A DNA stretch of 20,939 nt from Nanobdellota archaeon. Lineage in GTDB: Archaea; Nanobdellota; Nanobdellia; Pacearchaeales; GW2011-AR1. The position numbers were made by a program, and so were the translations under genes. Shown in pieces: positions 5,609 to 12,773 of the stretch (the stretch's first letter is position 1; the number at the start of each line of letters is the position of its first letter). The stretch spans positions 1 through 20,939 of the forward strand of contig JAHISS010000035.1 of the NCBI GenBank assembly GCA_018817905.1, in the 5' to 3' direction. Below the pieces are notes generated by a model that made no database searches, was not told where the DNA came from, and was given only the letters and a program-made list of their open reading frames with translations.

Positions 5609-5965
5609 TCAAGCAATCATCTTGAAACCGTCTTTTTCTTTTCTTGGGATTATGTGGATGTGCGCGTGCATAACTGCTTGGCCTGCTGGTTCGAGGTTGT
5701 TCATGACAAGGTTAAAGCCGTCGCCGAGTTTTTTGTCCATTAAGTCTGAGGCGACGTCTTTGATTATTTTTATGAGTTCTGAACCGAGGGAGTTCGGAAT
5801 GTCTAACACAGTTACAAAATGTTTTTTTGGAATTATTAATGTGTGGCCTTTTGTTATTGGGAACTTGTCATAAACTGCGAAAAAATTATCTGTTTCTTTT
5901 ATTTTTTTAGCGGGGATTTTGCCTTGCGCGATTTTGCAGAAAATGCAGTCTTGGTTTTTTGCCAT
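5609..5965 (-). CDS. HIT-family nucleotide hydrolase/transferase
   Basis: The 118-residue protein has the histidine triad at 100-104 (HAHIHIIP), whose central His102 is the nucleophile that forms a nucleotidyl-histidine intermediate in this family. The N-terminal CIFCKI (Cys7, Cys10) belongs to the zinc-binding HINT-like group. KGHTLIIPKKHF and GDGFNLVMNN complete the fold. Likely substrates are AMP-linked amines or dinucleoside polyphosphates. It starts one base after the MinD-like gene stops, so the two are co-transcribed. The repeat copy E lies just downstream. Confidence 0.93.
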   Translation of the reverse strand: MAKNQDCIFCKIAQGKIPAKKIKETDNFFAVYDKFPITKGHTLIIPKKHFVTVLDIPNSLGSELIKIIKDVASDLMDKKLGDGFNLVMNNLEPAGQAVMHAHIHIIPRKEKDGFKMIA

Positions 5966-5966
5966 T

Positions 5967-6776
5967 TTATTTTTTGAAACTTGGAGTGTAAAAATTTTCT
6001 CTGAGGATGGCGCGGTTGATTCTTTCTTTTCTAAATTCGAACGGGAGAATTTTTTGTATGAACGACTTCTTTTCCCGGTTTTTTGTGATAGCGGAGTTTA
6101 GCCGATTGATTTCTTTTGAGAAAGGGGAATTCTTTTTGTAAATTGGGATTGGGATGCGGGTGAAGGCTGCGCGTACTGCTGTTTTGTCGTCGGGAATTCT
6201 CGCGATTACAGGGATGCCTGTTGATTCTTCAATTTCCTTCAGGCTTAATTCAAACCTTGGATCGCGGATTTTGTTTATGATAATTCCAGTCATTGGTCTG
6301 CCGCGCTGCTTTGCCAGTTTTGCTGCTTTTAAGGTGCAGGACAGCGTCGGGTAGTCAGGAGTTGTTACGACAAAGAGCGCGTCTGAAGCAAGGATTGTGG
6401 ACAGGATTTCATCGTTCAAACTTGGTGATGAATCGAGAATGACGAAGTCGTAGTTTTGTTTTATTGTGTTTATTTTGTCTCGGAGTTTTAGACAGTTGAG
6501 CGATTTGTTGTAAACGTATTCGCCAGGAATGACGTCGACGCCGAATTTGTTGTGGATTGCGGACTTGAGTTGTATTTTTTTGTCTAAAACATGGTGGATT
6601 GTTTTTTCTGGTTCAAGGATGTCCATGTGCAGACCGAGATTTGGCGCAGAATAATTTGCATCAACTAATAAAACTTTTTTCCCGTAGTGGTTGGCAAGGT
6701 CAGATGCAAGAGCTGCTGAAATCGTGGTTTTTCCAACGCCCCCTTTTATTGAAACGATGCCCAGTGTCTTGGCCAT
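5967..6776 (-). CDS. MinD/ParA-family P-loop ATPase
   Basis: The 269-residue protein has the deviant Walker A KGGVGKTT (11-18, including the signature Lys11), the switch region VLLVDANYSAPNLGLH (Asp39) and Walker B YDFVILDSSPS (Asp115). These ATPases dimerise on ATP and position partners on membrane or nucleoid. Archaea carry several MinD homologs with varied roles. The C-terminal extension (about 235-269) is basic and partly amphipathic (FIQKILPFEFRKERI) and could bind membrane. A TTTAAAAG box near 6798-6805 sits about 25 nt upstream of the ATG. No MinE or ParB partner is visible. It leads a two-gene operon with the HIT protein. Confidence 0.9.
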   Translation of the reverse strand: MAKTLGIVSIKGGVGKTTISAALASDLANHYGKKVLLVDANYSAPNLGLHMDILEPEKTIHHVLDKKIQLKSAIHNKFGVDVIPGEYVYNKSLNCLKLRDKINTIKQNYDFVILDSSPSLNDEILSTILASDALFVVTTPDYPTLSCTLKAAKLAKQRGRPMTGIIINKIRDPRFELSLKEIEESTGIPVIARIPDDKTAVRAAFTRIPIPIYKKNSPFSKEINRLNSAITKNREKKSFIQKILPFEFRKERINRAILRENFYTPSFKK

Positions 6777-6827
6777 GGGAAAAGGAGAGAATGAGGGTTT
6801 AAAAGATTTTTGTGGGGTGCGTTTTGA

Positions 6828-6899
6828 TTAATATTTATACAATATTGAAGCTATGTTGATAAAGAACGATGCTAACAAGCCGATTAGAGCAAGAGTCAT
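6828..6899 (-). CDS. Tiny hydrophobic ORF, start uncertain
   Basis: From ATG 6899 this ORF encodes 23 residues, MTLALIGLLASFFINIASIL plus YKY. The same frame stays open upstream for about 29 more codons and encodes another hydrophobic run (NFLVFSYIAISII), but without a usual start codon. It may be the remnant of, or an alternative start for, a two-span peptide. It is last in a run of tiny minus-strand membrane ORFs. Confidence 0.3.
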   Translation of the reverse strand: MTLALIGLLASFFINIASILYKY

Positions 6900-6975
6900 T
6901 TGGAAAACATTGAAACAATTTGTATTAATTATGCTTATCGCGATATAACTGAATACAAGGAAGTTTAGGTTAACA

Positions 6976-7059
6976 TTATTTGGTTGTTATAATTCCGTAA
7001 ATTAAGACGATTGCTGCGAATATGCTTACTGCCCAAGCGAGATAATAAAGCAGCCTCAT
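6976..7059 (-). CDS. Tiny single-span membrane peptide
   Basis: This 27-residue ORF reads MRLLYYLAWAVSIFAAIVLI followed by YGIITTK: a basic N-terminus and one span. It starts 10 nt after the stop of 7070-7165, consistent with co-transcription. Evidence is position and composition only. Confidence 0.4.
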   Translation of the reverse strand: MRLLYYLAWAVSIFAAIVLIYGIITTK

Positions 7060-7069
7060 TGTTTTTTAT

Positions 7070-7165
7070 TCATGTAATAATTCCTGTTAATTTTGCAACG
7101 ATGTATCCAATTAGGATTATCATGCCAATCCAAAATATTATGCTCCAGACATCTTTTTTAGGCAT
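7070..7165 (-). CDS. Tiny single-span membrane peptide, first of a cluster
   Basis: This 31-residue ORF, MPKKDVWSIIFWIGMIILIG followed by YIVAKLTGIIT, has a basic start and one membrane span. ATTATAAATTTC on the minus strand near 7184-7196 is centred about 25 nt upstream of the ATG, the same spacing as the certain genes here, which supports expression. The function is unknown. Confidence 0.45.
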   Translation of the reverse strand: MPKKDVWSIIFWIGMIILIGYIVAKLTGIIT

Positions 7166-7202
7166 TAAATAATTAAGCGAATGAAATTTATAATCTTGCT
7201 GA

Positions 7203-7445
7203 TTATTTTTTCCTTACAGGTTTTTTGTCTTCGTGTTTTACAACAAAGTAATAAATTATTGCGCCGATGATTCCTGCCAGGACAATCACTAAAATCCAGA
7301 TGATTTTGTCGTTGTCGTTTTTGAAGTTTCTTTTGGCACAGTCGACCAACATCCAAATCCAGAAAATAAATACAAGGATTGCTAAAGCAAATATGATTAG
7401 GAATAGGAAAATAAATATCAGGACGGGCGCGAGTTCGGTTGCCAT
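7203..7445 (-). CDS. PLDc_N-type small membrane protein
   Basis: The 80-residue protein has an N-terminal span (PVLIFIFLFLIIFALAILVF), then the motif FWIWMLVDCAKRNF, then DKIIWILVIVLAGIIGAIIY with a basic tail. The arrangement WxWMLxDCxKR...D(K)xxWxLxxxxxxxIGAxxYY is typical of the PLDc_N (phospholipase D-nuclease N-terminal) family, which in small proteins occurs without the nuclease. The role is unknown, and members are often toxin-immunity or stress-linked membrane proteins. A GTTTAAAAAA box at 7466-7475 lies about 26 nt upstream of the ATG at 7445. Confidence 0.8.
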   Translation of the reverse strand: MATELAPVLIFIFLFLIIFALAILVFIFWIWMLVDCAKRNFKNDNDKIIWILVIVLAGIIGAIIYYFVVKHEDKKPVRKK

Positions 7446-7485
7446 GATAAGTTGTGAAGAATAGGGTTTAAAAAATTATCTGGTG

Positions 7486-7653
7486 TTAGTCTGGCAAAGG
7501 AGGTGGTGTTGGGATTGAACTGCTTCCTCCGAAGATTGAAGAACTACCTCCGTCGTTTCCTGTTAGAGCGAAGTAGAGAATTATTCCGATTATGATTATT
7601 GCAATTATTAAAATCCAAATCCATGCGCTTATTGCTTTTTTGTTTATACGCAT
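7486..7653 (-). CDS. Small tailed membrane protein (SSIPTPPPLP tail), copy 1
   Basis: This 55-residue protein begins MRINKKAISAWIWILI, has one span to about residue 31, a Gly/Ser-rich linker (GNDGGSSSIFGGSS) and the tail SIPTPPPLPD. It is clearly paralogous to 13903-14067, with near-identical N-terminal INKK..SAWIWIL and an identical SSIPTPPPLP tail. Its ATG lies inside the last codons of the secreted-protein gene upstream (10-nt overlap), so expression is coupled. The KK(A/G).S segment before a hydrophobic helix resembles archaeal pilin signals. A span with a flexible linker and a conserved proline tail suggests an anchor presenting a docking motif, but the role is unknown. Confidence 0.75.
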   Translation of the reverse strand: MRINKKAISAWIWILIIAIIIIGIILYFALTGNDGGSSSIFGGSSSIPTPPPLPD

Positions 7654-8567
7654 ACGCACGCTCCGTCTGATTCACACCAGCAATGCATCTCCCAATGAGC
7701 GAGTGGAACGCATCTGAACTCTTCTCCGTCTAATTGAGAAAGACATGAGTAATCTTCGGGGCAATCATCGTCGTTAGTGCATAACTCAAAGTCAGGCCAG
7801 TCTTTATTGATTTTGCAATAATATCCTAGCGCGGCTCCGGCAGGCTGGGGGTAAGTGTGCGCTGTTAAGGTATATCCTTCAGGACATTGGGCAGGTATTT
7901 CCGGAGGCAATGAGGTTTCTTCAATACCTAAATTACAATTATCTGAAACATAAAAAATCATTCCCATGCCAATATTTGCATCTGAATCTGCAAGGACTAA
8001 ATCTTCAAAACTTTCTGGTGCGTCTGGGTGGGTGCTTTGGGAAAGGGTTTCAGGAGTTAGAATTTCCCATTGTTGATGCTGCCAAAATACAATCTTTTCA
8101 ATATTGCAAGTTCCTTTTAATTCGCTTAGCTTTTTCATTTTCATTTCTGGCATCAAACCAAGAAAATTCCACCCTTGGTATAACGGTCTTTCGTCAAAAG
8201 GAATATATGAATTGTCATAGATTTCGTAGACGATTGTTCCACTTTTATCAGAATAAACCCAAAAGGCAGTATTCAATAGCTCATCGTCGTCTATTTGCCT
8301 TAGTTTTTCTACTTCTGGTTCTGGATAAGCTCTTGCGTATTCGTTGGTTGTTGGAATATAAGCATAAACTGCTTCGATGTCATCTGCAGAAATATCGCTG
8401 TTGGCGCTTAGCTGTTCTTCAGGATTGAAGAAACCGTAGATTAAATTCCAGCCCTTTTCGGTATGCAACGATCCTTCTTCATGCAGATTATCAAAGTTTA
8501 TTGCAGCGCAAACAATTCCGATGCAAATTATTGATATTAATGTGGCTGGAATAATTTTCTTTTTCAT
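7644..8567 (-). CDS. Secreted Cys-rich protein with GWN motifs, copy 1
   Basis: The 307-residue protein has a signal peptide (MKKKIIPATLISIICIGIVC, probable cleavage near 21-22). It shares ordered blocks with 12774-13901: GWNLIYG, DDIEAVYAY, EYARAYPEP, LLNTAFWVY, LYQGWNFLGL, LKGTCNIEKI and DNCNLGI. The last 80 residues add ten cysteines in a disulfide-like pattern, including CTNDDDCPEDYSC and a terminal CWCESDGACVCV, absent from the other copy. No N-X-S/T sequon occurs. A TATA-like AATATAAATAT at 8586-8596 supports the start and its own promoter. It is followed directly, with overlap, by the tailed membrane protein. It probably acts at the cell surface. The family is not recognised. Confidence 0.8.
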   Translation of the reverse strand: MKKKIIPATLISIICIGIVCAAINFDNLHEEGSLHTEKGWNLIYGFFNPEEQLSANSDISADDIEAVYAYIPTTNEYARAYPEPEVEKLRQIDDDELLNTAFWVYSDKSGTIVYEIYDNSYIPFDERPLYQGWNFLGLMPEMKMKKLSELKGTCNIEKIVFWQHQQWEILTPETLSQSTHPDAPESFEDLVLADSDANIGMGMIFYVSDNCNLGIEETSLPPEIPAQCPEGYTLTAHTYPQPAGAALGYYCKINKDWPDFELCTNDDDCPEDYSCLSQLDGEEFRCVPLAHWEMHCWCESDGACVCV

Positions 8568-8603
8568 ACTTAAATATGTTTTGCGAATATAAATATCCTT
8601 CGA

Positions 8604-9239
8604 TTAAATTTTGCTTAAGACAAGCAGAGCAATCTCTCCCACGAAGCCAGAGAAAACAGGGATGATAAGGTTGTCGTCCATTTTGTAGATTAGTGTTTCG
8701 ACGATGGTTGCTGTTAGGGACATTGCTAAAATTATCGCCCAGGTTTGCCAGAGCGGGATTGCAAAAGGGGAGAATATTATGAAGACGAGGATGCCGATTA
8801 AAACGTCGATGGAGAATTGTGCGAGCGTGCCTTCCCATGCGCGTTCTTTCATGAAAAAATGTTTTCCAAATCTTTTCCCTATGAGGGCTGCAGCTAAATC
8901 TCCGAGAGTTGCCATTAAGATTGCTGCGACTGCAATTCTTGTTTCGAATAATGCGAAGACAATCAGCGAGCCGAGAATCATGAAGACATAACCGCCGAAT
9001 CTGTCTTTTTCTTTTGTTCTCATTACATGCGACCAGAGCGAAGAAAGCAGGGGAATCTTTTTGCCAGTTTCAATTCTTAAGTATTCAAGGAAAAGGATGA
9101 TTGCCAACACAGCTGTCAATGTGAGGAGTGCGGTTTGTTTTGTGAAGTAATGTGAGATAAGAAGAAAACCAATTATGATAAAGACTGAAAGAAAGTGAAC
9201 GAATTTTCTTGCAAGTTCTTGGTTGAATGTGTAGGTCAT
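8604..9239 (-). CDS. Polyprenol (dolichol/phytol-type) kinase-like membrane enzyme
   Basis: This 211-residue multi-span protein has the motifs of the SEC59/phytol-kinase/CDP-transferase-like group: ELARKFVHF at 8-16, GDLAAALIGKRFGK at 113-126, a Lys/Glu-rich ERAWEGTLAQF at 132-142, ETLIY at 181-185 and MDDNLIIPVFSG at 187-198. The known family reaction is CTP-dependent phosphorylation of a long isoprenoid alcohol to give a lipid carrier or precursor. The start at 9239 follows the methyltransferase stop by one base. A longer frame from 9263 overlaps that gene. Its place after a glycosyltransferase fusion fits supply of polyprenyl phosphate for glycan assembly. Confidence 0.82.
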   Translation of the reverse strand: MTYTFNQELARKFVHFLSVFIIIGFLLISHYFTKQTALLTLTAVLAIILFLEYLRIETGKKIPLLSSLWSHVMRTKEKDRFGGYVFMILGSLIVFALFETRIAVAAILMATLGDLAAALIGKRFGKHFFMKERAWEGTLAQFSIDVLIGILVFIIFSPFAIPLWQTWAIILAMSLTATIVETLIYKMDDNLIIPVFSGFVGEIALLVLSKI

Positions 9240-9240
9240 T

Positions 9241-9909
9241 TTATGTTTTTTTAAAGTGAACAAACCACCCTCTTTTATTTTTGTATTTTTTAATCACTTT
9301 AAGTTTCTTGGAGAAAGTGCATATTTCATCTAACATAATATCATTTGCGTGCATTTCGCTTAATGGTAAAAATACTATGGAGAATAACCTATCATCTGAG
9401 AGTTTGTAATTCAGTCTGTGCTCTGTCAATATTAAATCCCCCGCGGGTTTCAGGACTCTTATCATTTCATTGACTGCTTTTTTCCAATTGCCTTCGATTT
9501 CGTTGATATTGTTCGTGGCAATTACTTTGTCAAAACTTTTATTTTTGAATTTCATTTTTCTAGCATCCATTACCTTAAAGCCTATTTTGTTTTTGATTGA
9601 TTCCGCGCTTGTCTTTATTGCAGATTTATATCTGTTTGTGATAATATCAATTGTTGTTAAATTTTCTAATTTTGGATATAGTGTGAATATTTGTTTTGCT
9701 GTGACTAATCCTGAGTCGCCAACATTGAGAATTTTTTCGCCTTTTTTTGCGCATATTGCTTTCAGCGCTTTTTGCCAACAATCTATTATTTCTTTTAGAA
9801 AGATTCGATTATATACAGAGTTCATTAGTTTTGCATATTCTTTCGATTCTTCTTCAGTTAGATATTTCTTTTTTTTCAAGGATTTTATTGCTGTTGTTTG
9901 TGATGGCAT
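9241..9909 (-). CDS. Class I SAM-dependent methyltransferase
   Basis: The 222-residue protein has a helical N-terminus, then motif I GEKILNVGDSGLVTAKQIF (about 57-75), the acidic strand end LTTIDII, GFKVMDARKMKF (motif II region), KSFDKVIATNNINEI (motif post-I/III) and EMIRVLKPAGDLILTEH. This is a UbiE-like/type-11 Rossmann fold, probably acting on a lipid or glycan in this operon, though the substrate cannot be read from sequence. The gene starts 38 nt after the GT fusion and ends one base before the kinase-like gene. The first dozen codons (MPSQT...) and the 5' leader match those before the two AglD-like genes. Confidence 0.85.
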   Translation of the reverse strand: MPSQTTAIKSLKKKKYLTEEESKEYAKLMNSVYNRIFLKEIIDCWQKALKAICAKKGEKILNVGDSGLVTAKQIFTLYPKLENLTTIDIITNRYKSAIKTSAESIKNKIGFKVMDARKMKFKNKSFDKVIATNNINEIEGNWKKAVNEMIRVLKPAGDLILTEHRLNYKLSDDRLFSIVFLPLSEMHANDIMLDEICTFSKKLKVIKKYKNKRGWFVHFKKT

Positions 9910-9946
9910 TTTATTTATTGATATTTTGTTATTTGGGGAATGTAAG

Positions 9947-11335
9947 TCATTTTGTCCTCAACGCTCGGATGAAGCGAGCTGTGTCTTTAATTGGGTGGAT
10001 TGTCGAAGTTTCATCTTTGTAAATTGTTTTTATTGGGATGCATTTGATTTTTGCTTTTTGTTTCATCATTTTTATTAATATCTCTGATTCAAGGTCGTAT
10101 CTTTTTCTTTTAAGTTTTATCTTTTTTATGAAATTCAAATTAATCGCTCGATATCCTGACTGTGTGTCTTTGACGTAGGTTTTGCCCTTTATGCTGATAA
10201 TTAGCGAGGAGAGAAAGTTGGTTGCTCTTCTGATGTACGGCATGTCTGAGTGGCGTTTTTTTCTGCAGCCGACGATTAAGTCTGGTTTGGACTTTTTGAT
10301 TTCTTTTACGAACTTAGGAATTTCACTTGGCAGGTGCTGGCCGTCTGCATCGAGAAGGACGAGATAATCAAATTTATTTTTGATAGCCCATGAAAAACCT
10401 TTTTTTAATGCAAAACCTTTTCCCTGGTTTGTTTTGTAAGATATAATTTTAGCTTTTGTTTTTTTTAATTCGTCGAGGGTTTTATCGGTGGAGCCGTCGT
10501 TGACTACGATTACATTTTTCATTTGTTTGAAGCATTGGTTCACAACTTTCCCAATATGTTTTTCTTCGTTGTAGGCGCAGATTAGGGCTGCTATCTTGGG
10601 TTTTTTCATTTTGTTACTCTTCTTTATCTTTTCTGTTATGTAGCGTCCGGCTTTTTCTAGGAATCCTTCGCCTTTGTTTTTTAATACTCTGCGTAATTTA
10701 TATTTTGTTAGCAATCTTGCTATGGGTCCGTAAAGGCGATCTTTAGTGGTTGCTTTAGTTTCTAATCTGTATAAGTGTATTCTTTTATCAAAGAGACCTG
10801 CTTCTTTGCCCCGTTCTACAATTTCATTTACTCTATCTAAATGGCCTGGATAAGAAACAACTCCTATTTCTGTTCCGTCAACTTTTTTTAAAACATTAAC
10901 CAGGTTTTCTATTGTGTCGTTGGAACGTGTTTCAGCTCGAATATCTACTGGTCTGACGTTTGCTTTTCTTAGCTCTTTGTAAATTAATTGTGCTTCACTA
11001 TGAGCTTTCTTGTCGAGCCCAGATGTTTTTCCACCAGTTATTAAAAATACAGTAGAATCTCCTCCCTTTTCAGCTTTTGCTTCAAGCGCTCTTTTCGTTC
11101 TTTTTTTTACTGTTTCCTCCGAAGGGTTTCCGAGGATTATTATTGCGTCAAGGGTTTTTCTTGAAGTTAGGATTAGCATTCCGATAAAAAGAAAAGCGAT
11201 TCCGAGAATGTATGGGAAATAGGTTGTTTTGTCTGGCGGAGAAAGATTTATTTTTTGGGAGATTTGATTGACTAGTAAAACCATTCCGATAATTATTAAG
11301 ATTATTCCAATTGGCTGCTTTATTTTTCTTTCCAT
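9947..11335 (-). CDS. Fusion: membrane-anchored DUF218 (YdcF/SanA-like) domain + GT2 glycosyltransferase
   Basis: The protein has 462 residues. Two membrane spans (about 8-24 and 40-57) precede a DUF218 domain at about 62-230 (IIILGNPSEETVKKRTKRAL, VFLITGGKTSG, SNDTIENLVNVL, GVVSYPGHLDR). From Met243 a complete GT-A domain follows: ALICAYNEEKHIG, VIVVNDGSTDKT, LVLLDADGQH (DAD at 329-331), KDTQSGYRAI and YDLESEILI, as in polyprenyl-phosphate sugar transferases. The GT2 half probably moves a sugar from a nucleotide donor to a polyprenyl phosphate. DUF218 proteins act in envelope and carrier-lipid biology. There is no frameshift, and Met243 could also serve as an internal start. It lies 6 nt after the AglD-like gene. 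Confidence 0.88.
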   Translation of the reverse strand: MERKIKQPIGIILIIIGMVLLVNQISQKINLSPPDKTTYFPYILGIAFLFIGMLILTSRKTLDAIIILGNPSEETVKKRTKRALEAKAEKGGDSTVFLITGGKTSGLDKKAHSEAQLIYKELRKANVRPVDIRAETRSNDTIENLVNVLKKVDGTEIGVVSYPGHLDRVNEIVERGKEAGLFDKRIHLYRLETKATTKDRLYGPIARLLTKYKLRRVLKNKGEGFLEKAGRYITEKIKKSNKMKKPKIAALICAYNEEKHIGKVVNQCFKQMKNVIVVNDGSTDKTLDELKKTKAKIISYKTNQGKGFALKKGFSWAIKNKFDYLVLLDADGQHLPSEIPKFVKEIKKSKPDLIVGCRKKRHSDMPYIRRATNFLSSLIISIKGKTYVKDTQSGYRAINLNFIKKIKLKRKRYDLESEILIKMMKQKAKIKCIPIKTIYKDETSTIHPIKDTARFIRALRTK

Positions 11336-11341
11336 CTTAGT

Positions 11342-12343
11342 TTAACCATATTTTTTTTGCAGGATGAGAAGGCTGATTCCCCCGACGAGCAAGTTATAAA
11401 AGTAAACGATTAGTCGGCTTAGCAGTGCGACGACTGCAGCTGTTGGGGCTGCGAGGCCGATTGCAGAATACAATAAAATCATCGAGCCCTCGACAACTCC
11501 GATGCCTCCGGGAATTGGTGTCAGGTCTCCGATGAGGCGGCTTAAGATTGCGATGACTATTACTGAAATAAAACTGATGTGTATGTCAAGGCCGAGTAGA
11601 ATGAAGTAAGTTATCGTGGCTTCGAGAATTCTGTAAATCACTGAAAGGAAAATTCCGAGCCAGATTTTGTGCTTGTCAGTTACGACTTCTTTGAAAACAT
11701 AGGTGAAGTTGTGTATTTTTCTCACGAAATAGTATTCAAAGTGATGAAGGTTGTGAAAATGTTTTTCTATCGTTTTGAAGCGGTAAAGTTTTTTTGCAAG
11801 CCAGAGCTCTTCGGAGTGGGCGTTTTTCCAGATTATGAAAGACAAGGCGGTTGCGATGGCGATTGCTGTGATTGTTATCGGAAGAATTGCTTCTGATTCT
11901 ATTGATATGTCGAAAACCACAAAGGCGAAGATGAGCGAGAGAATTGTGAAGAGGAAGAACACGATTGCGTTAAACGTTGCGTCGGCGGCAATGTATCCGA
12001 GCAGTTTTGTCTGCGGGCGTTTGTATTTTTTTCCGACGTAGTAAGCGCGCACAGCTTCGCCGCCAATTCCTGTTCCTGGTGTGAGTGTGTTTACGAAAAC
12101 TCCGGCAAACAAAACTCTTAACAGGAAAAAGTAGTTCGCGTCTAGGTAACCCTTCATTGTGTGCTGCCATCGGAAAGTCCATATCAAGAAAAGGGAAAAA
12201 CCTGAAAGCATGGCGAAGGAAAAATAGGAGATGTCGAGATTTTTTAGAAGTGAAAACGCTTCATAAAAGTTTATATCTTTTAGTGTTATGAATAAAAGGG
12301 CGAAGATGATTATTGTTAGCGGAATGCCGATTCTTTTTCTCAT
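11342..12343 (-). CDS. AglD/LPG-synthase-TM (UPF0104) family membrane protein, copy 1
   Basis: This 333-residue protein has about eight spans. Family signatures are GVFVNTLTPGTGIGGEAVRA and SRLIGDLTPIPGGIGVVEGS, with the terminal AAPTAAVVALLSRLIVYFYN. The same fold occurs in lysylphosphatidylglycerol synthase membrane domains and in the C-terminal part of archaeal AglD, where lipid-carrier transfer or flipping has been proposed. It is colinear without gaps with 14389-15390 (same length, roughly half the residues identical by eye). Its ATG overlaps the stop of the leader ORF 12340-12690 (ATGA). It begins an operon with the GT fusion, methyltransferase and kinase-like genes. Confidence 0.88.
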   Translation of the reverse strand: MRKRIGIPLTIIIFALLFITLKDINFYEAFSLLKNLDISYFSFAMLSGFSLFLIWTFRWQHTMKGYLDANYFFLLRVLFAGVFVNTLTPGTGIGGEAVRAYYVGKKYKRPQTKLLGYIAADATFNAIVFFLFTILSLIFAFVVFDISIESEAILPITITAIAIATALSFIIWKNAHSEELWLAKKLYRFKTIEKHFHNLHHFEYYFVRKIHNFTYVFKEVVTDKHKIWLGIFLSVIYRILEATITYFILLGLDIHISFISVIVIAILSRLIGDLTPIPGGIGVVEGSMILLYSAIGLAAPTAAVVALLSRLIVYFYNLLVGGISLLILQKKYG

Positions 12344-12690
12344 TTAGTTTTGGCGTGCTTAAGATTTAATTGATGAGAACATTGGGTGAAGATATATTTT
12401 TCTACTTTTTTTATACCGCTGCCCCGCCAAAGGTTATCACATAAACCAGAATCAGATGGGATGATATGGGTTGCTGATGGTGATTGTTTTTTTATTTTTA
12501 GCAGATAACCTTTGAGAAAATAGCTTCTATAATTTCCACCCCACCCTTTAATTAATGATAAAACCAATCTGGAGTTGTTTGGATTTGTGATAATTATTTG
12601 GTTGGTTTGTGTTGCGGATTGGGTAACTTGACTTGCTGCGATTGGGAGTTTTATTAAATCTCTTTTTTGCGGGTTGGTTTGTAATGGCAT
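12340..12690 (-). CDS. Leader ORF (MPLQTNPQKRDL...) before AglD-like copy 1
   Basis: This 116-codon open frame starts MPLQTNPQKRDLIKLP and ends with a TGA that overlaps the next gene's ATG. The interior is low-complexity (Gln/Asn/Thr-rich, then Lys/His-rich) and contains repeat copy D, so it may be a decayed gene or leader rather than a folded protein. A similar ORF, beginning MPSQTSPQKRDL, precedes the second AglD-like gene in the same arrangement. The shared start and the coupling geometry are the only arguments for translation. Confidence 0.35.
   Translation of the reverse strand: MPLQTNPQKRDLIKLPIAASQVTQSATQTNQIIITNPNNSRLVLSLIKGWGGNYRSYFLKGYLLKIKKQSPSATHIIPSDSGLCDNLWRGSGIKKVEKYIFTQCSHQLNLKHAKTK
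12514..12631 (+). repeat. Dispersed repeat, copy D (within leader ORF)
   Basis: This copy shares GAAAATAGCTT, AATTTCCACCCC, AATGATAAAACCAATC, TTTGGATTTGTGATAATTATTTG and GGGTAACTTGA with the other copies. AAACCAA can pair with TTGG-A-TTT across a short loop. On the minus strand it lies inside the leader ORF of the AglD-like gene. Confidence 0.65.
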
Positions 12691-12742
12691 TTTATTGATA
12701 CTTCGCTCTTTGGGGTAGGATATTCATTTTGATAAATCAAAA

Positions 12743-12753
12743 GTTTTTTAAGT
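12743..12753. promoter_or_regulatory. Second shared bidirectional TATA element
   Basis: GTTTTTTAAGT is TATA-like on both strands. It is centred about 26 nt upstream of ATG 12774 (plus). On the minus strand it would place a start site near 12722, about 30 nt before the leader ORF ATG at 12690. It may couple cassette copy 2 to the AglD/GT operon. Confidence 0.5.
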
Positions 12754-12773
12754 ATCTTTTGATTGTTTAGGTG

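Noticed and set aside
9240..9263. Polyprenol-kinase-like gene starting at 9263
   Set aside because: This would overlap the methyltransferase end. ATG 9239 lies one base after its stop and directly precedes the ELARKFVHF motif.
9470..10078. Long plus-strand ORF
   Set aside because: It is antisense to the methyltransferase and the GT fusion, has no promoter, and its composition is a shadow of the real genes.
10605..10615. Frameshift or gene boundary between the DUF218 and GT2 halves
   Set aside because: The reading frame is continuous through the linker. Met243 may be an internal start, but nothing shows two separate genes.
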